This document shows, piece by piece, positions 35,573-44,915 of a stretch of DNA of 64,000 bases. The stretch is from CAZWCX01 sp964632945. GTDB taxonomy: Bacteria > Planctomycetota > MHYJ01 > WSZJ01 > CAZWCX01. A program made the translations under genes and the position numbers. The stretch covers positions 5,713 to 69,712 of the forward strand of contig CAZWCX010000023.1 of the NCBI GenBank assembly GCA_964632945.1, written 5' to 3'. The notes below the pieces were generated by a model that was not told the origin of the DNA, ran no database searches, and worked only from the letters and a program-made list of their open reading frames with translations. Positions within the stretch are counted from its first letter, which is position 1, and each line of letters begins with the position of its first letter.

Positions 35573-37597
35573 ATGCGAACCTCGAAAGTCGCAGTCACGC
35601 TGCTTTTCAGCCTCCTCTCCGTCTCGGCGGCATGCGCCCAGGGCGGCCCTCCCCCCCTGACCGGCTTGGACGCGAAGTTGCCGGGCGCGGAGGCGTGGTA
35701 CGCCATTCACGCAGACGCCCGGTGTGTCGGAACGGCCCAACTGACCGCCAAGAGCGAGGCGGGCGGCGTCCGGATGAACTACCAGGTGGCCTACACGTCC
35801 GGACCCAAGTCGCCGCGCGCATTCAGCGGAGTGTGGCGTACCGGACCGGGGCTCACCTGGTTGTCGTATGCGGTCGAGGAGCGTGAGCCCGCGGGGCTTC
35901 GGAAGTACACCTGGACCGCGTCGGTTTCCGGGACCGGATTCTTCGTCGTCGACCAACCGAAGAAGCAGCGCGCGTTCGTCGATCTTCCCGCGGACGCAAT
36001 TCCCCGCGAGTGTCTTCTCCTCCTGATCCCCCACCTGCCCTGGGCGGAGGGGACGCGGTACGAGGTTCGCCTTCCAGACGGAACGGGCACCATGGCCCGG
36101 GCCCGGCTTTCCTGGGAGGGTCCTGCGAAAATCCGGCACCGAGGGGCGGAAGTCGACGTCCTCCAGGTCGCCCTGACTCAGCCGGACGGGGTCGTGATCG
36201 CCACCTATGCGATGGCCGAGGAGCGCGTGCTGACGTGCACCCTCGTCGCGGAAGGAGTGCGGATCGTCGGCGGCTCGCGAGCGGAGGTGGAAGCCGACCT
36301 TGCCGCCGGCGCCCACCCGCCCGCCGCGCCCGCACGGCCGCCGGCCGAGGGCGCGGGTCCCCGGGGTGCGGAAGGGCGGGCGCAACCGCAGGAGGGCAAA
36401 CCCGTGGATCCAGGCGAGCCGGGAGAAGAGAACGAACCGATGGATGACCTGCCGCCGGTGTGGACGGTGGACCTCAGCGTGGACTCGGGCCTGCAAGAGC
36501 GCGAAGGCACGATCTACTTCGTCGGGGAGGCGGCCTATCCTGCGCCGGGTCGGGTCTTCGCCCTCGACGCCGCCACCGGCCGCACCCTCTGGGAAGGTCG
36601 GCCCGGGGCCACCCGGATCCTCGGCTTCGTGAATCGCCACCTCATCGTCCTCGGCGAGACCGGGTCGGTGCATCGGCTGGATGCCGCATCCGGCAAGGAG
36701 TCGGGCCGCGCGATCTCCCTCTTCACGCCGTCGGAGGCGCGCAGCCGCCCCGGCCCGGAGGCCGTGGCGTTGTGCCCCGACGGCTCGCTGGTGCGCACGA
36801 CCCCCAACTCGGTGAACCTCATCCGGGCGGACGGCACGCAGGTCTGGAGTGTTCCGAGCGAGTCCATGGCGAGCGTGCGCGCCGCGGTGGACTTGATCCT
36901 GATCCGGGAGGAAACGAACGAAACCTCCCTCTCCCCGGACGGCCGGTCCCTGACCGCGACCGGGTCGAACCACCGGATCCGCGCCCTGGAGGCCGGCACG
37001 GGAAAGGTGGCGTGGAAGATCGAGTCGGCCCATTCGCACCGGGACGGCACCACCCGGGGATCGGTCGAATTCCGCGCGGCTGCGGAGTGCTCGGGGAGGA
37101 TCCTCTACATCGTCTCCTCGCAGGTGGGTTTGGGGTACCGCATCACCCTCCACGCCCTCGACCCCGAATCGGGGCGGGAGCAATGGTCGGCCCCGATTCC
37201 GTACGACGCGTCCCATTCCTGGCAACCGGTCGCGGATGGGACGAGCGTGTACATCGGCGGCCAGACCGCGCGCGGCTTCACCCTGCAGGCCGTGGACCTG
37301 GCGAACGGCAAGGCACGATGGACCCAGGAGCGAAACTACCGCCCGGGCTGCGTCCACACCGAAGGGGGCAACGCCCTCCTGTTCGCGCTCGACGTCGAGC
37401 GGAAGCGGGACTCGACGTTGAAGACGAGCCTGGCCGCGTTGGATATCGCGACCGGGAGTCGCCTTTGGCGGATCGCCCTGAACAGCCAGTATGCCACGCT
37501 CTGCGCCGGCGGCGGACGGGTGTTCGTCGGCGAGCCGCGACGTCAGGGCGCGGAGGGCAGACTGCGCGCCTTCCGGGCGACCCCGACGGGGCGCTGA
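35573..37597 (+). CDS. Secreted PQQ-like beta-propeller protein
   Basis: 674 residues from ATG 35573, 7 nt after AGGAG. A signal peptide (residues 1-23, ending SAACAQ) could also be read as a lipobox-like LSVSAAC. The N-terminal half (about 25-235) is a beta-rich domain of unknown family. After a Pro/Gly/Glu linker, the C-terminal half is an eight-bladed-type PQQ-like propeller with repeats such as VFALDAATGRTLWEG, IRALEAGTGKVAWKI, LHALDPESGREQWSA and LAALDIATGSRLWRI. It lacks the dehydrogenase catalytic signatures, so it is more like a BamB-type binding propeller than a quinoprotein enzyme. It sits alone. Confidence 0.8.
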   Translation: MRTSKVAVTLLFSLLSVSAACAQGGPPPLTGLDAKLPGAEAWYAIHADARCVGTAQLTAKSEAGGVRMNYQVAYTSGPKSPRAFSGVWRTGPGLTWLSYAVEEREPAGLRKYTWTASVSGTGFFVVDQPKKQRAFVDLPADAIPRECLLLLIPHLPWAEGTRYEVRLPDGTGTMARARLSWEGPAKIRHRGAEVDVLQVALTQPDGVVIATYAMAEERVLTCTLVAEGVRIVGGSRAEVEADLAAGAHPPAAPARPPAEGAGPRGAEGRAQPQEGKPVDPGEPGEENEPMDDLPPVWTVDLSVDSGLQEREGTIYFVGEAAYPAPGRVFALDAATGRTLWEGRPGATRILGFVNRHLIVLGETGSVHRLDAASGKESGRAISLFTPSEARSRPGPEAVALCPDGSLVRTTPNSVNLIRADGTQVWSVPSESMASVRAAVDLILIREETNETSLSPDGRSLTATGSNHRIRALEAGTGKVAWKIESAHSHRDGTTRGSVEFRAAAECSGRILYIVSSQVGLGYRITLHALDPESGREQWSAPIPYDASHSWQPVADGTSVYIGGQTARGFTLQAVDLANGKARWTQERNYRPGCVHTEGGNALLFALDVERKRDSTLKTSLAALDIATGSRLWRIALNSQYATLCAGGGRVFVGEPRRQGAEGRLRAFRATPTGR

Positions 37598-37862
37598 TCC
37601 TGGCCGACGACACGCCGTTCCCGGGGTCGCGCCGGGCGACGGCGCTTCTCGAACGGCCGGCCCGGGGGGGCTCCGGTCCCGTCCTCCCCAGCGCGAAGAT
37701 CCCAGGTCGAAATCCCCCAGGAGAGGGGCGGCGACGGATTCCGGTGCAGCGCGAGTCCAACCGAGGGGGACCGTCGTACGCGGCAACCGGGCGACTCACG
37801 GACCGCTCACGACGGAGTCACGCGGCGGCGCGCTGCACGGTGCCATCCGGCGCGGAGTCCGC

Positions 37863-38933
37863 TCATGCGAACTCCGGCATCACCCGCTCACCGAAGGTGC
37901 GGATCGACTCCAGAATCAACTCGTGGGGAACCGTGCCCATCTGCATGACGAGAATCACCTCGTCGACGCCGGCCTCGCGATAGCGCGAGACCGCCTCCCG
38001 CGCCGCCGACGGATCCCCCACCACCGCCAGGAGCGGCGCGTCGGCCTCCGCGCGATAGCGCCGGATCTCCTCGAGTTCGGTCTCGGGCAGGAAGTCGCGC
38101 GGGACCGGCAGCGGTCCCACCGGACGGCGTCCGGCGAGGTAGTAGGCGGCCAGGCTTTCGGAGAAGAACCGCGCCCCGCGGTAGCCGTACTGGCACGCCT
38201 TGCGGTCGTCCGGGAGGATCAGCGCCGCCGGCGTGACCGCGAAGTGGTCGTTTTTCTCATGGTGCTTCGGCGCCGCGCCCGCGACCGCCTTGCGATAGTC
38301 CGCGATCTTCTGCTTGAGATACCGGTCGTTGCCGAGCGCGAAGTTCAACGCCCCGAGGCCGAGCGCCCCGACCGCGGCCGCGGACTCGGGTTTCGAGCAG
38401 GCGGCGAACATCGGCGGATGCGGCTTCTGTACCGGCTTGGGCACCACCTGGGTCGGCGCGATGCGGAAGTGCTTCCCGCGGTGTTCGAAAACTTCCTCCC
38501 GCCACATGCGCGGGATCATCTCCAGCGCCTCCAGCCATTGACCGTGCAGCGCGGGAATGTCGCTCTCGAACGCCACCTGCTCGACCAGGCTCGAACTCTT
38601 CCCGGACCCCCAGTTCACCCGTCCGCCGGAGAGGATGTCCAGCGTGGCGATCCGCTCGGCCACCCGGATGGGGTGATTGTAGCGGAATGGGGTCAGCGTC
38701 ACGCCGTGGCCGATCCGGATCCGCCGCGTGCGCGCGGCGACAAAGGCGAGGAAGACCTCGGGCGCGGAGGAGTGCGCATACTCGAAGAGCCCGTGGTGCT
38801 CGACCGCCCAGACGGCGTGGTAGCCGATCTCGTCGGCCAGAACCGCCTGCTCGACGCAGTCCAGAAACGTCTGGCGCTCCCGCTCCGGCGTCGGCCCCGC
38901 GATCTGGATTTCGAAGAAGAGGGAGAACTTCAC
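37863..38933 (-). CDS. LLM-class flavin-dependent oxidoreductase
   Basis: The 356-residue protein is a bacterial luciferase-like TIM-barrel enzyme that uses FMN or F420: MKFSLFFEIQIAGPTPERER, HAVWAVEHHGLFEYAHSSAP, RIRIGHGVTLTPFRYNHPIR, RVNWGSGKSSS and KPHPPMFAACSKPESA. This subgroup contains flavin monooxygenases acting on small organics. It follows the SCP2-like gene by 12 nt on the same strand, so the two are probably co-transcribed. No partner flavin reductase is near. Substrate not predictable. Confidence 0.9.
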   Translation of the reverse strand: MKFSLFFEIQIAGPTPERERQTFLDCVEQAVLADEIGYHAVWAVEHHGLFEYAHSSAPEVFLAFVAARTRRIRIGHGVTLTPFRYNHPIRVAERIATLDILSGGRVNWGSGKSSSLVEQVAFESDIPALHGQWLEALEMIPRMWREEVFEHRGKHFRIAPTQVVPKPVQKPHPPMFAACSKPESAAAVGALGLGALNFALGNDRYLKQKIADYRKAVAGAAPKHHEKNDHFAVTPAALILPDDRKACQYGYRGARFFSESLAAYYLAGRRPVGPLPVPRDFLPETELEEIRRYRAEADAPLLAVVGDPSAAREAVSRYREAGVDEVILVMQMGTVPHELILESIRTFGERVMPEFA

Positions 38934-38945
38934 CCGCGCAGCCCC

Positions 38946-39410
38946 TTACGTGCGCGACCCGGAGAGCGTCTTTCCGCTCCCCGAAAGCCGCATGGCCCGG
39001 TTGATCCAGATCCGGGCGATCCACCCGGCGAGCCCGGGTTCTTCGTACGCCGACCACAGTTGCTCGATCAGCACGGCCAGCGCCGCGCCGACGTGGGCCT
39101 CGCCCGTGACGCGCAGCCTCCCCGACAGCGCCGCCGTGGAACAGCGGGTTTCCCGCACGAGCAGGCGGAAGAAGTCCTCCACGGAAACGGAAACCGTGCC
39201 GATCGGCTCCGCATGGGCGCCCGCGTGCATGCACAGGGATCCGGTGCCCACGACGCAATGCCACGTCGCGCCGCCCACCCCGGTGATCTCGAAATTGATC
39301 GCCCCGTTGAACCCCGAGGTATCGGCGGAGAACCCGGTGCTGCCTCCGCGCACCGCGGTGGTGAGCCGGAGCAACCGGAAGAGGCTCGCCAGACCGGGAT
39401 TCGTCGCCAT
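38946..39410 (-). CDS. SCP2-like sterol-transfer fold protein
   Basis: 154 residues. The sequence INFEITGVGGATWHCVVG, TVSVSVEDFFRLLV, GRLRVTGEAHVG and AVLIEQLW matches the SCP2 sterol-carrier fold, a small alpha/beta domain with a hydrophobic tunnel for lipids. ATG 39410 has GGAG 6 nt upstream. The LLM flavin oxidoreductase follows 12 nt later; an SCP2-type lipid binder may present a hydrophobic substrate to it. That link is inference from order only. The C-terminal 20 residues are Ser/Gly-rich and unlike the family core. Confidence 0.7.
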   Translation of the reverse strand: MATNPGLASLFRLLRLTTAVRGGSTGFSADTSGFNGAINFEITGVGGATWHCVVGTGSLCMHAGAHAEPIGTVSVSVEDFFRLLVRETRCSTAALSGRLRVTGEAHVGAALAVLIEQLWSAYEEPGLAGWIARIWINRAMRLSGSGKTLSGSRT

Positions 39411-39732
39411 GGACCGCTCCAGGGATCTCCGCGCCCCCCGCGGCGGGACCTCGCGGGCCGGCGTATCGCGCAGAGCCGGGAAGCCGGCCGGCCGTGGTCC
39501 CGGAAGAGGGGCATCATGGAAGAGCGGCGCACCGGCGGTCAAGGGGGATGTGGCGCGACCCGCGGGGCTGCGCGGCCGGAGCGCGGGGGGACGCCGCGTA
39601 CGGCGTCCCCGAATCGTCGCCCGCCCATTGCACACCGCGGGGACTCCGGGTATCCTGCGCCTCGCCGTCGTCGGCGGCGCGCCTTCCCCGGCGACGGCGC
39701 GCACGGCGGCGAAACCCGGGAGATCCGCATCG
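39411..39732. other. Divergent 322-nt gap with palindrome
   Basis: No gene is visible. It holds a perfect 10-bp inverted repeat (39587-39596 with 39601-39610; GGGGACGCCG, loop CGTA) and, 18 nt later, the + strand promoter at 39628-39656. The repeat is well placed to be an operator or the 5' barrier between the divergent units. Confidence 0.4.
39628..39656 (+). promoter_or_regulatory. Promoter of the zinc-ribbon membrane protein gene
   Basis: TTGCAC, 17-nt spacer, TATCCT, 76 nt before ATG 39733, leaving a leader of about 70 nt. Confidence 0.5.
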
Positions 39733-40677
39733 ATGCCGTCCGAGACCTTCTATTGTCCCGCCTGCCGGCGCTCGCTCACGAAGAGCGCGGCCGCCTTCGT
39801 CCTCGGCGAGGTCCGGGACGGGATCATCCTCGGCGGCGGGATGCCCGAGTCGGTGACCTGTCCGGGATGCGGCGCGCGGATCGATGCCCGGGCCATGATC
39901 GCGGGGAAGTACGACGCCCCGCCGATGCCGCTCGGCAGTTGCCTCTTCACGGCGGCGCTCGTGCTCGGCATCGCCGGGTACTTCTTCCTGGGTTATCGCA
40001 CCGAGGCCTGGAGGAATGCGAACGCCTTCAACAAGCGCTTCTTCTACGCCGAAGACACCGCGGCGCACGCGGAGGGCGAGGTCGGTCGATCCGGCGACGA
40101 ACGGCGCGCCTCCGCGCTCGGATATTACGAAATGGCCGTCCGCGGACTCGCGGAAGAGAGCGTCCGCGCAGAAGCCCTGCGGCGCGCCGGAGAACTCGAA
40201 CGCAGCCTCGCGGCGGCCGGCGGCGAGGGGTACCTGCACCAGGACGCGTTGCTCTCCGCGGCCTCCCCGCAGGTTCGTCTGCGGGATGCTCGCGGGAACG
40301 TCGCGGGAACCTTGACGCTGCGGAAAACGGACGGCGGAAACGGATTCGAAATCGACTTCGTCCCGACGCGGGTGGGTGACGGGAAGTTGCGGATGATCGA
40401 AGGCCAGGCTGCCTCCGCCTACCAGCCGTCCCGTGAGCTCCAAGGCGAACGGGAAGCCTCCGTGCGCGTCCTCGTGGTCCCCCAGGGCGGACCGGATCCG
40501 GAATTGCTGCTCCGGGGGTTCTTCCGATTCCTGGACCTCCAGGGAAACACCGAAGACGGCACGCAGATCGATTTCTACGCCGTCCCGACCGCCGTGGCGC
40601 CCGATTCGCCCGATCGAGAGGTCCGCACCGGGTCCCCGGCGGTGCGCATTCACGCCGTCCGGTTGGGGAAGCGATGA
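39733..40677 (+). CDS. Zinc-ribbon membrane protein of unknown function
   Basis: 314 residues from ATG 39733 (GGGAGA box 9 nt upstream). The N-terminus has two knuckles, FYCPACRRS and VTCPGCGARI (Cys 8, 11 and about 46, 49), forming a zinc ribbon. One transmembrane helix follows (about 75-95, GSCLFTAALVLGIAGYFFLG), then a helical segment with a possible single TPR-like hairpin (about 105-160) and a beta-rich C-terminal domain. The C-terminal half looks extracytoplasmic. I do not recognise it. It converges with the ATPase operon and has no partner on its own strand. Confidence 0.65.
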   Translation: MPSETFYCPACRRSLTKSAAAFVLGEVRDGIILGGGMPESVTCPGCGARIDARAMIAGKYDAPPMPLGSCLFTAALVLGIAGYFFLGYRTEAWRNANAFNKRFFYAEDTAAHAEGEVGRSGDERRASALGYYEMAVRGLAEESVRAEALRRAGELERSLAAAGGEGYLHQDALLSAASPQVRLRDARGNVAGTLTLRKTDGGNGFEIDFVPTRVGDGKLRMIEGQAASAYQPSRELQGEREASVRVLVVPQGGPDPELLLRGFFRFLDLQGNTEDGTQIDFYAVPTAVAPDSPDREVRTGSPAVRIHAVRLGKR

Positions 40678-40782
40678 TGGACCTCGGGGCGCGGCTCGAC
40701 GCCCGGGGGGCACGCGTCGTCCGACGAATCCCCGGAAGCGGCCGGAGCCGCCGCCACGGTTGCGCGGGGACGGGCTGCGCGC

Positions 40783-41415
40783 TCAAGCCTCCCCCGACGC
40801 GCGCCGCGCCTTGAAGCGCTGAAGCCGGAAGCGGTCCTCGCGCTCGGACTCCTCGAGCCGTGCGCGGACCGCGCGAATGCGTCGCGCCAGGTCCGGCAGG
40901 AGACGGTCCTCGAGCGCGTGAATCCGCCGCGTGGTCCGCCGGATCTCCTCGGCGAGACGCCGCAGGCGCCACTGCACGGAGACCGCCTGCAGCACGCCGT
41001 CGAGGGTGTCCTCCCAGGCGGCCGCCGCTTCGTCGAGCAGCGGGGGGGTCCCGGCCAGCGGTGCGCCGCGGCCGCCGGGCGCGCGCGCCGCGGCCTCGTG
41101 GCGCACGTCCGGGTAGCGCAGTCCCCACACGTTGCGCTCGATCAACTCGATCCCGAGGTCGCGTCGGGCGGCGAATCCGGCCGCCGCGATCGCCTCCTGC
41201 CCGAGCACCGCCTGCGCGATGGTCAGCCGATCGCGCGCGCGCTGAACCGCCTGCCGCAACGTGTCCCGCGCGGTCGCCGCGCTCTTGGCCGCCTCCAACA
41301 ACTCACCGACGAGAGCCTGACGCTTCCCCTCCAGAAGATCGCGTCCCTTCCGGGCGATCGCCTCCCGCCGTCGGAAGTCCAGGAGCGCCATCCGCGTGGT
41401 CCCGCCTGCTTCCAT
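40783..41415 (-). CDS. atpD: A/V-type ATPase subunit D
   Basis: 210 residues, the usual size of the central-stalk subunit D, a long antiparallel coiled coil that turns inside the A3B3 head. Diagnostic are the start RMALLDFRRREAIARKGRDLLEGKR and the C-terminal RRTTRRIHALEDRLLPDL. The start overlaps the subunit B stop as TGATG, which fits tight coupling. It is the last gene of the nine-gene operon. Confidence 0.93.
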   Translation of the reverse strand: MEAGGTTRMALLDFRRREAIARKGRDLLEGKRQALVGELLEAAKSAATARDTLRQAVQRARDRLTIAQAVLGQEAIAAAGFAARRDLGIELIERNVWGLRYPDVRHEAAARAPGGRGAPLAGTPPLLDEAAAAWEDTLDGVLQAVSVQWRLRRLAEEIRRTTRRIHALEDRLLPDLARRIRAVRARLEESEREDRFRLQRFKARRASGEA

Positions 41416-42812
41416 CACTCCCCCTTCGACAGCCGCCGCGCCGCCTCCGTCCCCAGCCGCGTGAGTCGCTCGCGCGGCATCGCCGCCATCAGCCGCCAGC
41501 CGGCCTCCAGCGTCTCCTCGATCGATCGGCCGACCCCGCCCTGGTGCACGAACTCGCGCTCGAACCGGTCGGCGAACTCCAGCGTCCGGCGGTCCGCGTC
41601 CCCGAATCCCTCGGCGCCGACGACCTTCTCCAGCCGGCGCAGGTCGCGCCCCTGGGCGTAGAGGGCGTACAGCTGGTCGGCCCACTCCCGGTGATCTTCG
41701 CGCGTCTTTCCGGCCCCGATTCCCAGGCTCATCAGCCGCGACAGCGAAGGGAGCACGTCGATCGGGGGATCGATCCCCTTCCGCTGGAGTTCGCGCGAGA
41801 GCACGAGCTGGCCCTCGGTGATGTACCCGGTGAGATCCGGCACCGGATGCGTGAGGTCGTCGTCGGGCATGGTGAGGATCGGGATCTGGGTGACCGAGCC
41901 CGCCCGGTCCCGGATGCACCCCGCCCGCTCGTACAACGTCGCCAGGTCGGTGTAAAGGTAGCCGGGGTACCCGCGCCGTCCGGGGACCTCGCGCCGGGCG
42001 GTGGCGATCTCGCGCAGCGCCTCGGCGTAGTTCGTCATGTCGGTGAGGATGACGAGCACGTGGTAACCGTGGTCGAAGGCAAGATGCTCCGCGGCTGTGA
42101 GCGCGTAGCGCGGCGTGAGCAACCGCTCGACCGCCGGGTCGTCGGCCAGGTTGAGGAACGCGACGGTGCGGTCGGACACGCCGCTTTCCGCGAAAGCGTC
42201 GAGAAAGAAGATCGCCTCGCGCGAGGGAATGCCGATGGCGGCGAAGACGACGGCGAAGCGGGCGTCCGCCCCCTCGCCGGCGACGCGCGCGTGGCGAAGG
42301 ATCTGCACCGCAATTTCCTTCGCCGGCAGACCGGCGCCGGAGAAGACGGGCAGCTTCTGGCCGCGAACCAGGGTGTTGAGGCCGTCGATCGCGGAAATAC
42401 CGGTCTGGAGAAACGCGCACGGCTTCTGCCGCGCGGTCGGATTGATGGCCCGGCCCAGGATCGGCTCCCGACGCTCGGGGACGATCGGGGGAAGGCCGTC
42501 GACGGGAGCGGCGGCGCCGTTGAACCGCCGGCCCAGCAGATCGAGCGACAGGTCCATGGTCGCGATCGCCCCGGACAGCCGGATGCGCACGTTGTCGAGC
42601 CCCATGCCGCCGGTCTCGTCCAGGACCTGAATCACGGCGATGCGCCCGTTGATTTCGATCACCTGGCCGCGGCGCCGCTCGCCGCCGGGGAGCAGAAGCG
42701 CAGCCGTCTCCCCGATCGCGACCGGACCCAGGTCCTGCGCAAACAGAAGCGGACCTTCGATCCCCCGGACCGCGCGCCGGTCGCGCACGACAAGGTCATC
42801 GTTTCGATTCAT
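41415..42812 (-). CDS. atpB: A/V-type ATPase subunit B (non-catalytic)
   Basis: 465 residues. The family hallmarks are QTGISAIDGLNTLVRGQKLP, the degenerate P-loop PVFSGAGLPAKEIAVQI (no GKT, as expected for the non-catalytic subunit), GYPGYLYTDLATLYERAG and SVTQIPILTMPDDDLTHPVPDLTGYITEGQ. The start MNRNDDL at 42812 overlaps the 3' end of subunit A by 17 nt. An upstream in-frame start at 42866 would lie deep in subunit A and is unlikely. B alternates with A in the hexameric head and sets nucleotide-site geometry. Confidence 0.95.
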   Translation of the reverse strand: MNRNDDLVVRDRRAVRGIEGPLLFAQDLGPVAIGETAALLLPGGERRRGQVIEINGRIAVIQVLDETGGMGLDNVRIRLSGAIATMDLSLDLLGRRFNGAAAPVDGLPPIVPERREPILGRAINPTARQKPCAFLQTGISAIDGLNTLVRGQKLPVFSGAGLPAKEIAVQILRHARVAGEGADARFAVVFAAIGIPSREAIFFLDAFAESGVSDRTVAFLNLADDPAVERLLTPRYALTAAEHLAFDHGYHVLVILTDMTNYAEALREIATARREVPGRRGYPGYLYTDLATLYERAGCIRDRAGSVTQIPILTMPDDDLTHPVPDLTGYITEGQLVLSRELQRKGIDPPIDVLPSLSRLMSLGIGAGKTREDHREWADQLYALYAQGRDLRRLEKVVGAEGFGDADRRTLEFADRFEREFVHQGGVGRSIEETLEAGWRLMAAMPRERLTRLGTEAARRLSKGE

Positions 42813-44550
42813 GCGTCCCCCCTCCGGCCTCCCCGGCATCGAGACGGTCGATCCATCCGCGGGCAACCTCGACGAAGCCCGCGGCCGGACGCTCCTTCAG
42901 GGCGGCCAGTTCGGCGAACCGCGGGTGGGCGAAGATTTGCGCCGCCGTCCCCCCCCGGTCCACCTGGGCCTCCGCGAACCGGCGGGAGCGTTCGAGCGCC
43001 TTGAGCAGCCAATACTGCTTTTCCGGCGGACAGGACGCGTCCTCCCGGGAGTACGCGCTCTGTCGCAGGAAGGCCTCGCGCGCGAGAGCGCCGGTCTCCA
43101 GCACCACCCGCTGCCGCTCCTGGAGCGAGTCGGCGCCGAGCAGTTGCACGATCTCCTGCAATTCCTCCTCCTCCTGCAGCAGGCCCAGAAGCCAGGCACG
43201 CAGGACGGGCCAGTCCGGCGCGGCATGTTCGCGAAACCACGGCGCCAGCAGGTCGGTGAACAGCGAGTAGCTGTGCTTCGGGTTCACGGCCGGGAAGTGC
43301 CGCCGGTGCGCCAAGTCCGCATCGAGCGCCCAGAACGTCCCCGCCACGCGGATCGACGCCTGGGTGACCGGTTCGGAAAAGTCGCCGCCGGGCGGGGAAA
43401 TCGCCGCCACTACGGTCACCGACCCGGTGCGTCCTCCGGCCCCCTGGCAATCCACCAGGCCCGCGCGTTCGTAGTACCGGCTCAAGCGCGAGTCGAGATA
43501 GGTCGGATACCCCTCCTCGCCCGGCATCTCCTCCAGACGCGACGAAATCTCCCGCAGCGCCTCCGCCCAGCGGGAGAGACTGTCCGCCATCAGGGCGACG
43601 TGGTAGCCCATGTCGCGGTAATACTCGGCGATGGTGATCCCGGTGTAGAGGGAGGCCTCGCGCGCGGCGACCGGCATGTTCGAGGTATTGACGACGAGCA
43701 CGGTCCGCTCCAGGAGCGGCCGTCCGGAGGCGGGATCGACGAGGCGCGGGAAGTCCTCCAGCACCTCGGTCATCTCGTTACCGCGCTCTCCGCAACCGAC
43801 GTAGACGATGACGTCCGCCTGCGCATGGCGCGCGAGGCTGTGTTGGACCACGGTCTTGCCGGTGCCGAACCCGCCCGGCACGACGGCGGCGCCGCCGAGC
43901 GCGGTCGGAAAGAGCAGATCGAACACCCGTTGCCCGGTCAGGAACGGCACGCGCGGGGCGAGCTTGCGGGTGACCGGGCGCGGCACCCGCACCGGCCAGC
44001 GTTGCAGCAGGGTCAACGCCGCGCCCCCCTCGAGGCGGACCACGGGGTCTTCGATCCCGGCCGGACCGGGGCGCACCTCGAGGATGCGACCCGAGCGTCC
44101 GGGCGGTACGAGGAGGCGATGAACGATGCCGGGAGTTTCGGGAACGGTTCCCAGGATATCGCCGGGCCCGACACGGTCTCCCGCGCCCACGGCCGGCGTG
44201 AACTCCCAGCGCGCCTCCCGCGAGAGCGCCCGCACGCTCGTTCCGCGGCCGATGAAATCGCCCTGTTCGGCGCGCATCCGTTCCAGCGGCCGCTGCACGC
44301 CGTCGAAGACCGCGCCGAGGAGGCCGGGGCCCAATTCCGCCTGCAGCGGCTCGCCCAGATCCTCCACCGGCTCGCCGGATCGCAGGCCGAGCGTGTCTTC
44401 GTACACCTGCACGACCACGCGCGCGCCGTCGATGCGGATGATCTCCCCGGGCAGCCCGAGAGCGCCGACGCGGACGCGATGATGCACGGCCGCGTCGGGC
44501 AACCCCTCGGCCGTGACGGTCGGCCCGGAGACTCCGATGATCGTGCCCAT
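42796..44550 (-). CDS. atpA: A/V-type ATPase catalytic subunit A
   Basis: 584 residues. It carries the catalytic Walker A GGFGTGKTVVQHSLAR (about residue 223-230), the large non-homologous insert region typical of A subunits (about 110-185), VYVGCGERGNEMTEVLEDFP and SLSRWAEALREISSRLEEMPGEEGYPT split over about 325-350. It binds and hydrolyses, or makes, ATP in the A3B3 head. Length fits A-type proteins (about 580-600). ATG 44550 lies 21 nt after the subunit F stop. Confidence 0.97.
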   Translation of the reverse strand: MGTIIGVSGPTVTAEGLPDAAVHHRVRVGALGLPGEIIRIDGARVVVQVYEDTLGLRSGEPVEDLGEPLQAELGPGLLGAVFDGVQRPLERMRAEQGDFIGRGTSVRALSREARWEFTPAVGAGDRVGPGDILGTVPETPGIVHRLLVPPGRSGRILEVRPGPAGIEDPVVRLEGGAALTLLQRWPVRVPRPVTRKLAPRVPFLTGQRVFDLLFPTALGGAAVVPGGFGTGKTVVQHSLARHAQADVIVYVGCGERGNEMTEVLEDFPRLVDPASGRPLLERTVLVVNTSNMPVAAREASLYTGITIAEYYRDMGYHVALMADSLSRWAEALREISSRLEEMPGEEGYPTYLDSRLSRYYERAGLVDCQGAGGRTGSVTVVAAISPPGGDFSEPVTQASIRVAGTFWALDADLAHRRHFPAVNPKHSYSLFTDLLAPWFREHAAPDWPVLRAWLLGLLQEEEELQEIVQLLGADSLQERQRVVLETGALAREAFLRQSAYSREDASCPPEKQYWLLKALERSRRFAEAQVDRGGTAAQIFAHPRFAELAALKERPAAGFVEVARGWIDRLDAGEAGGGTHESKR

Positions 44551-44571
44551 CGCACTCGTCCTCGCGCGTCC

Positions 44572-44901
44572 TCAGGTCTTCAGCTTGATCTGGTATCCGA
44601 TCACCCGCCGGAGGAGCCGTCCCAGGTAGTCCTCGCGCGCCTCCCCCTCACCCCACCGGTGGACGCGGGGCAGGGGCACGAAGACCGGCTTCAGGCTGCG
44701 CTCCAGCCGCGGCAATAGCTCCGGACCGACGGCCTCGAAGAGATCCTCGTCCACGACCACGACGGCGGTTTCACGGTCGGCGAGCGCAGTTTCCAGGATC
44801 CGGGCCGCGGCGGCGCCGTCCGGGGCAACACACGCCTCCACGCCGGCGAGCCGGAACCCGCGGGCGCCGTCGTCGTCCATCACCGCCAGGATCTTCGCCA
44901 C
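44572..44901 (-). CDS. atpF: A/V-type ATPase subunit F
   Basis: 109 residues from a GTG start that follows a textbook AAGGAGGAG ribosome site by 3-8 nt. The small Rossmann-like subunit F binds the central stalk D. Sequence shows ILAVMDDDGARGFRLAGVE, VVVVDEDLFEAV and a C-terminal VIGYQIKLKT helix. Position between C and A is standard for this operon type. Confidence 0.9.
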   Translation of the reverse strand: MAKILAVMDDDGARGFRLAGVEACVAPDGAAAARILETALADRETAVVVVDEDLFEAVGPELLPRLERSLKPVFVPLPRVHRWGEGEAREDYLGRLLRRVIGYQIKLKT

Positions 44902-44915
44902 GGCTCCTCCTTCGC

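Noticed and set aside
31373..37597. A 2074-residue open frame on the + strand
   Set aside because: It runs antisense to the 31415-35110 kinase gene, whose motifs are clear; only its last part from 35573 (own promoter and ribosome site) is a gene.
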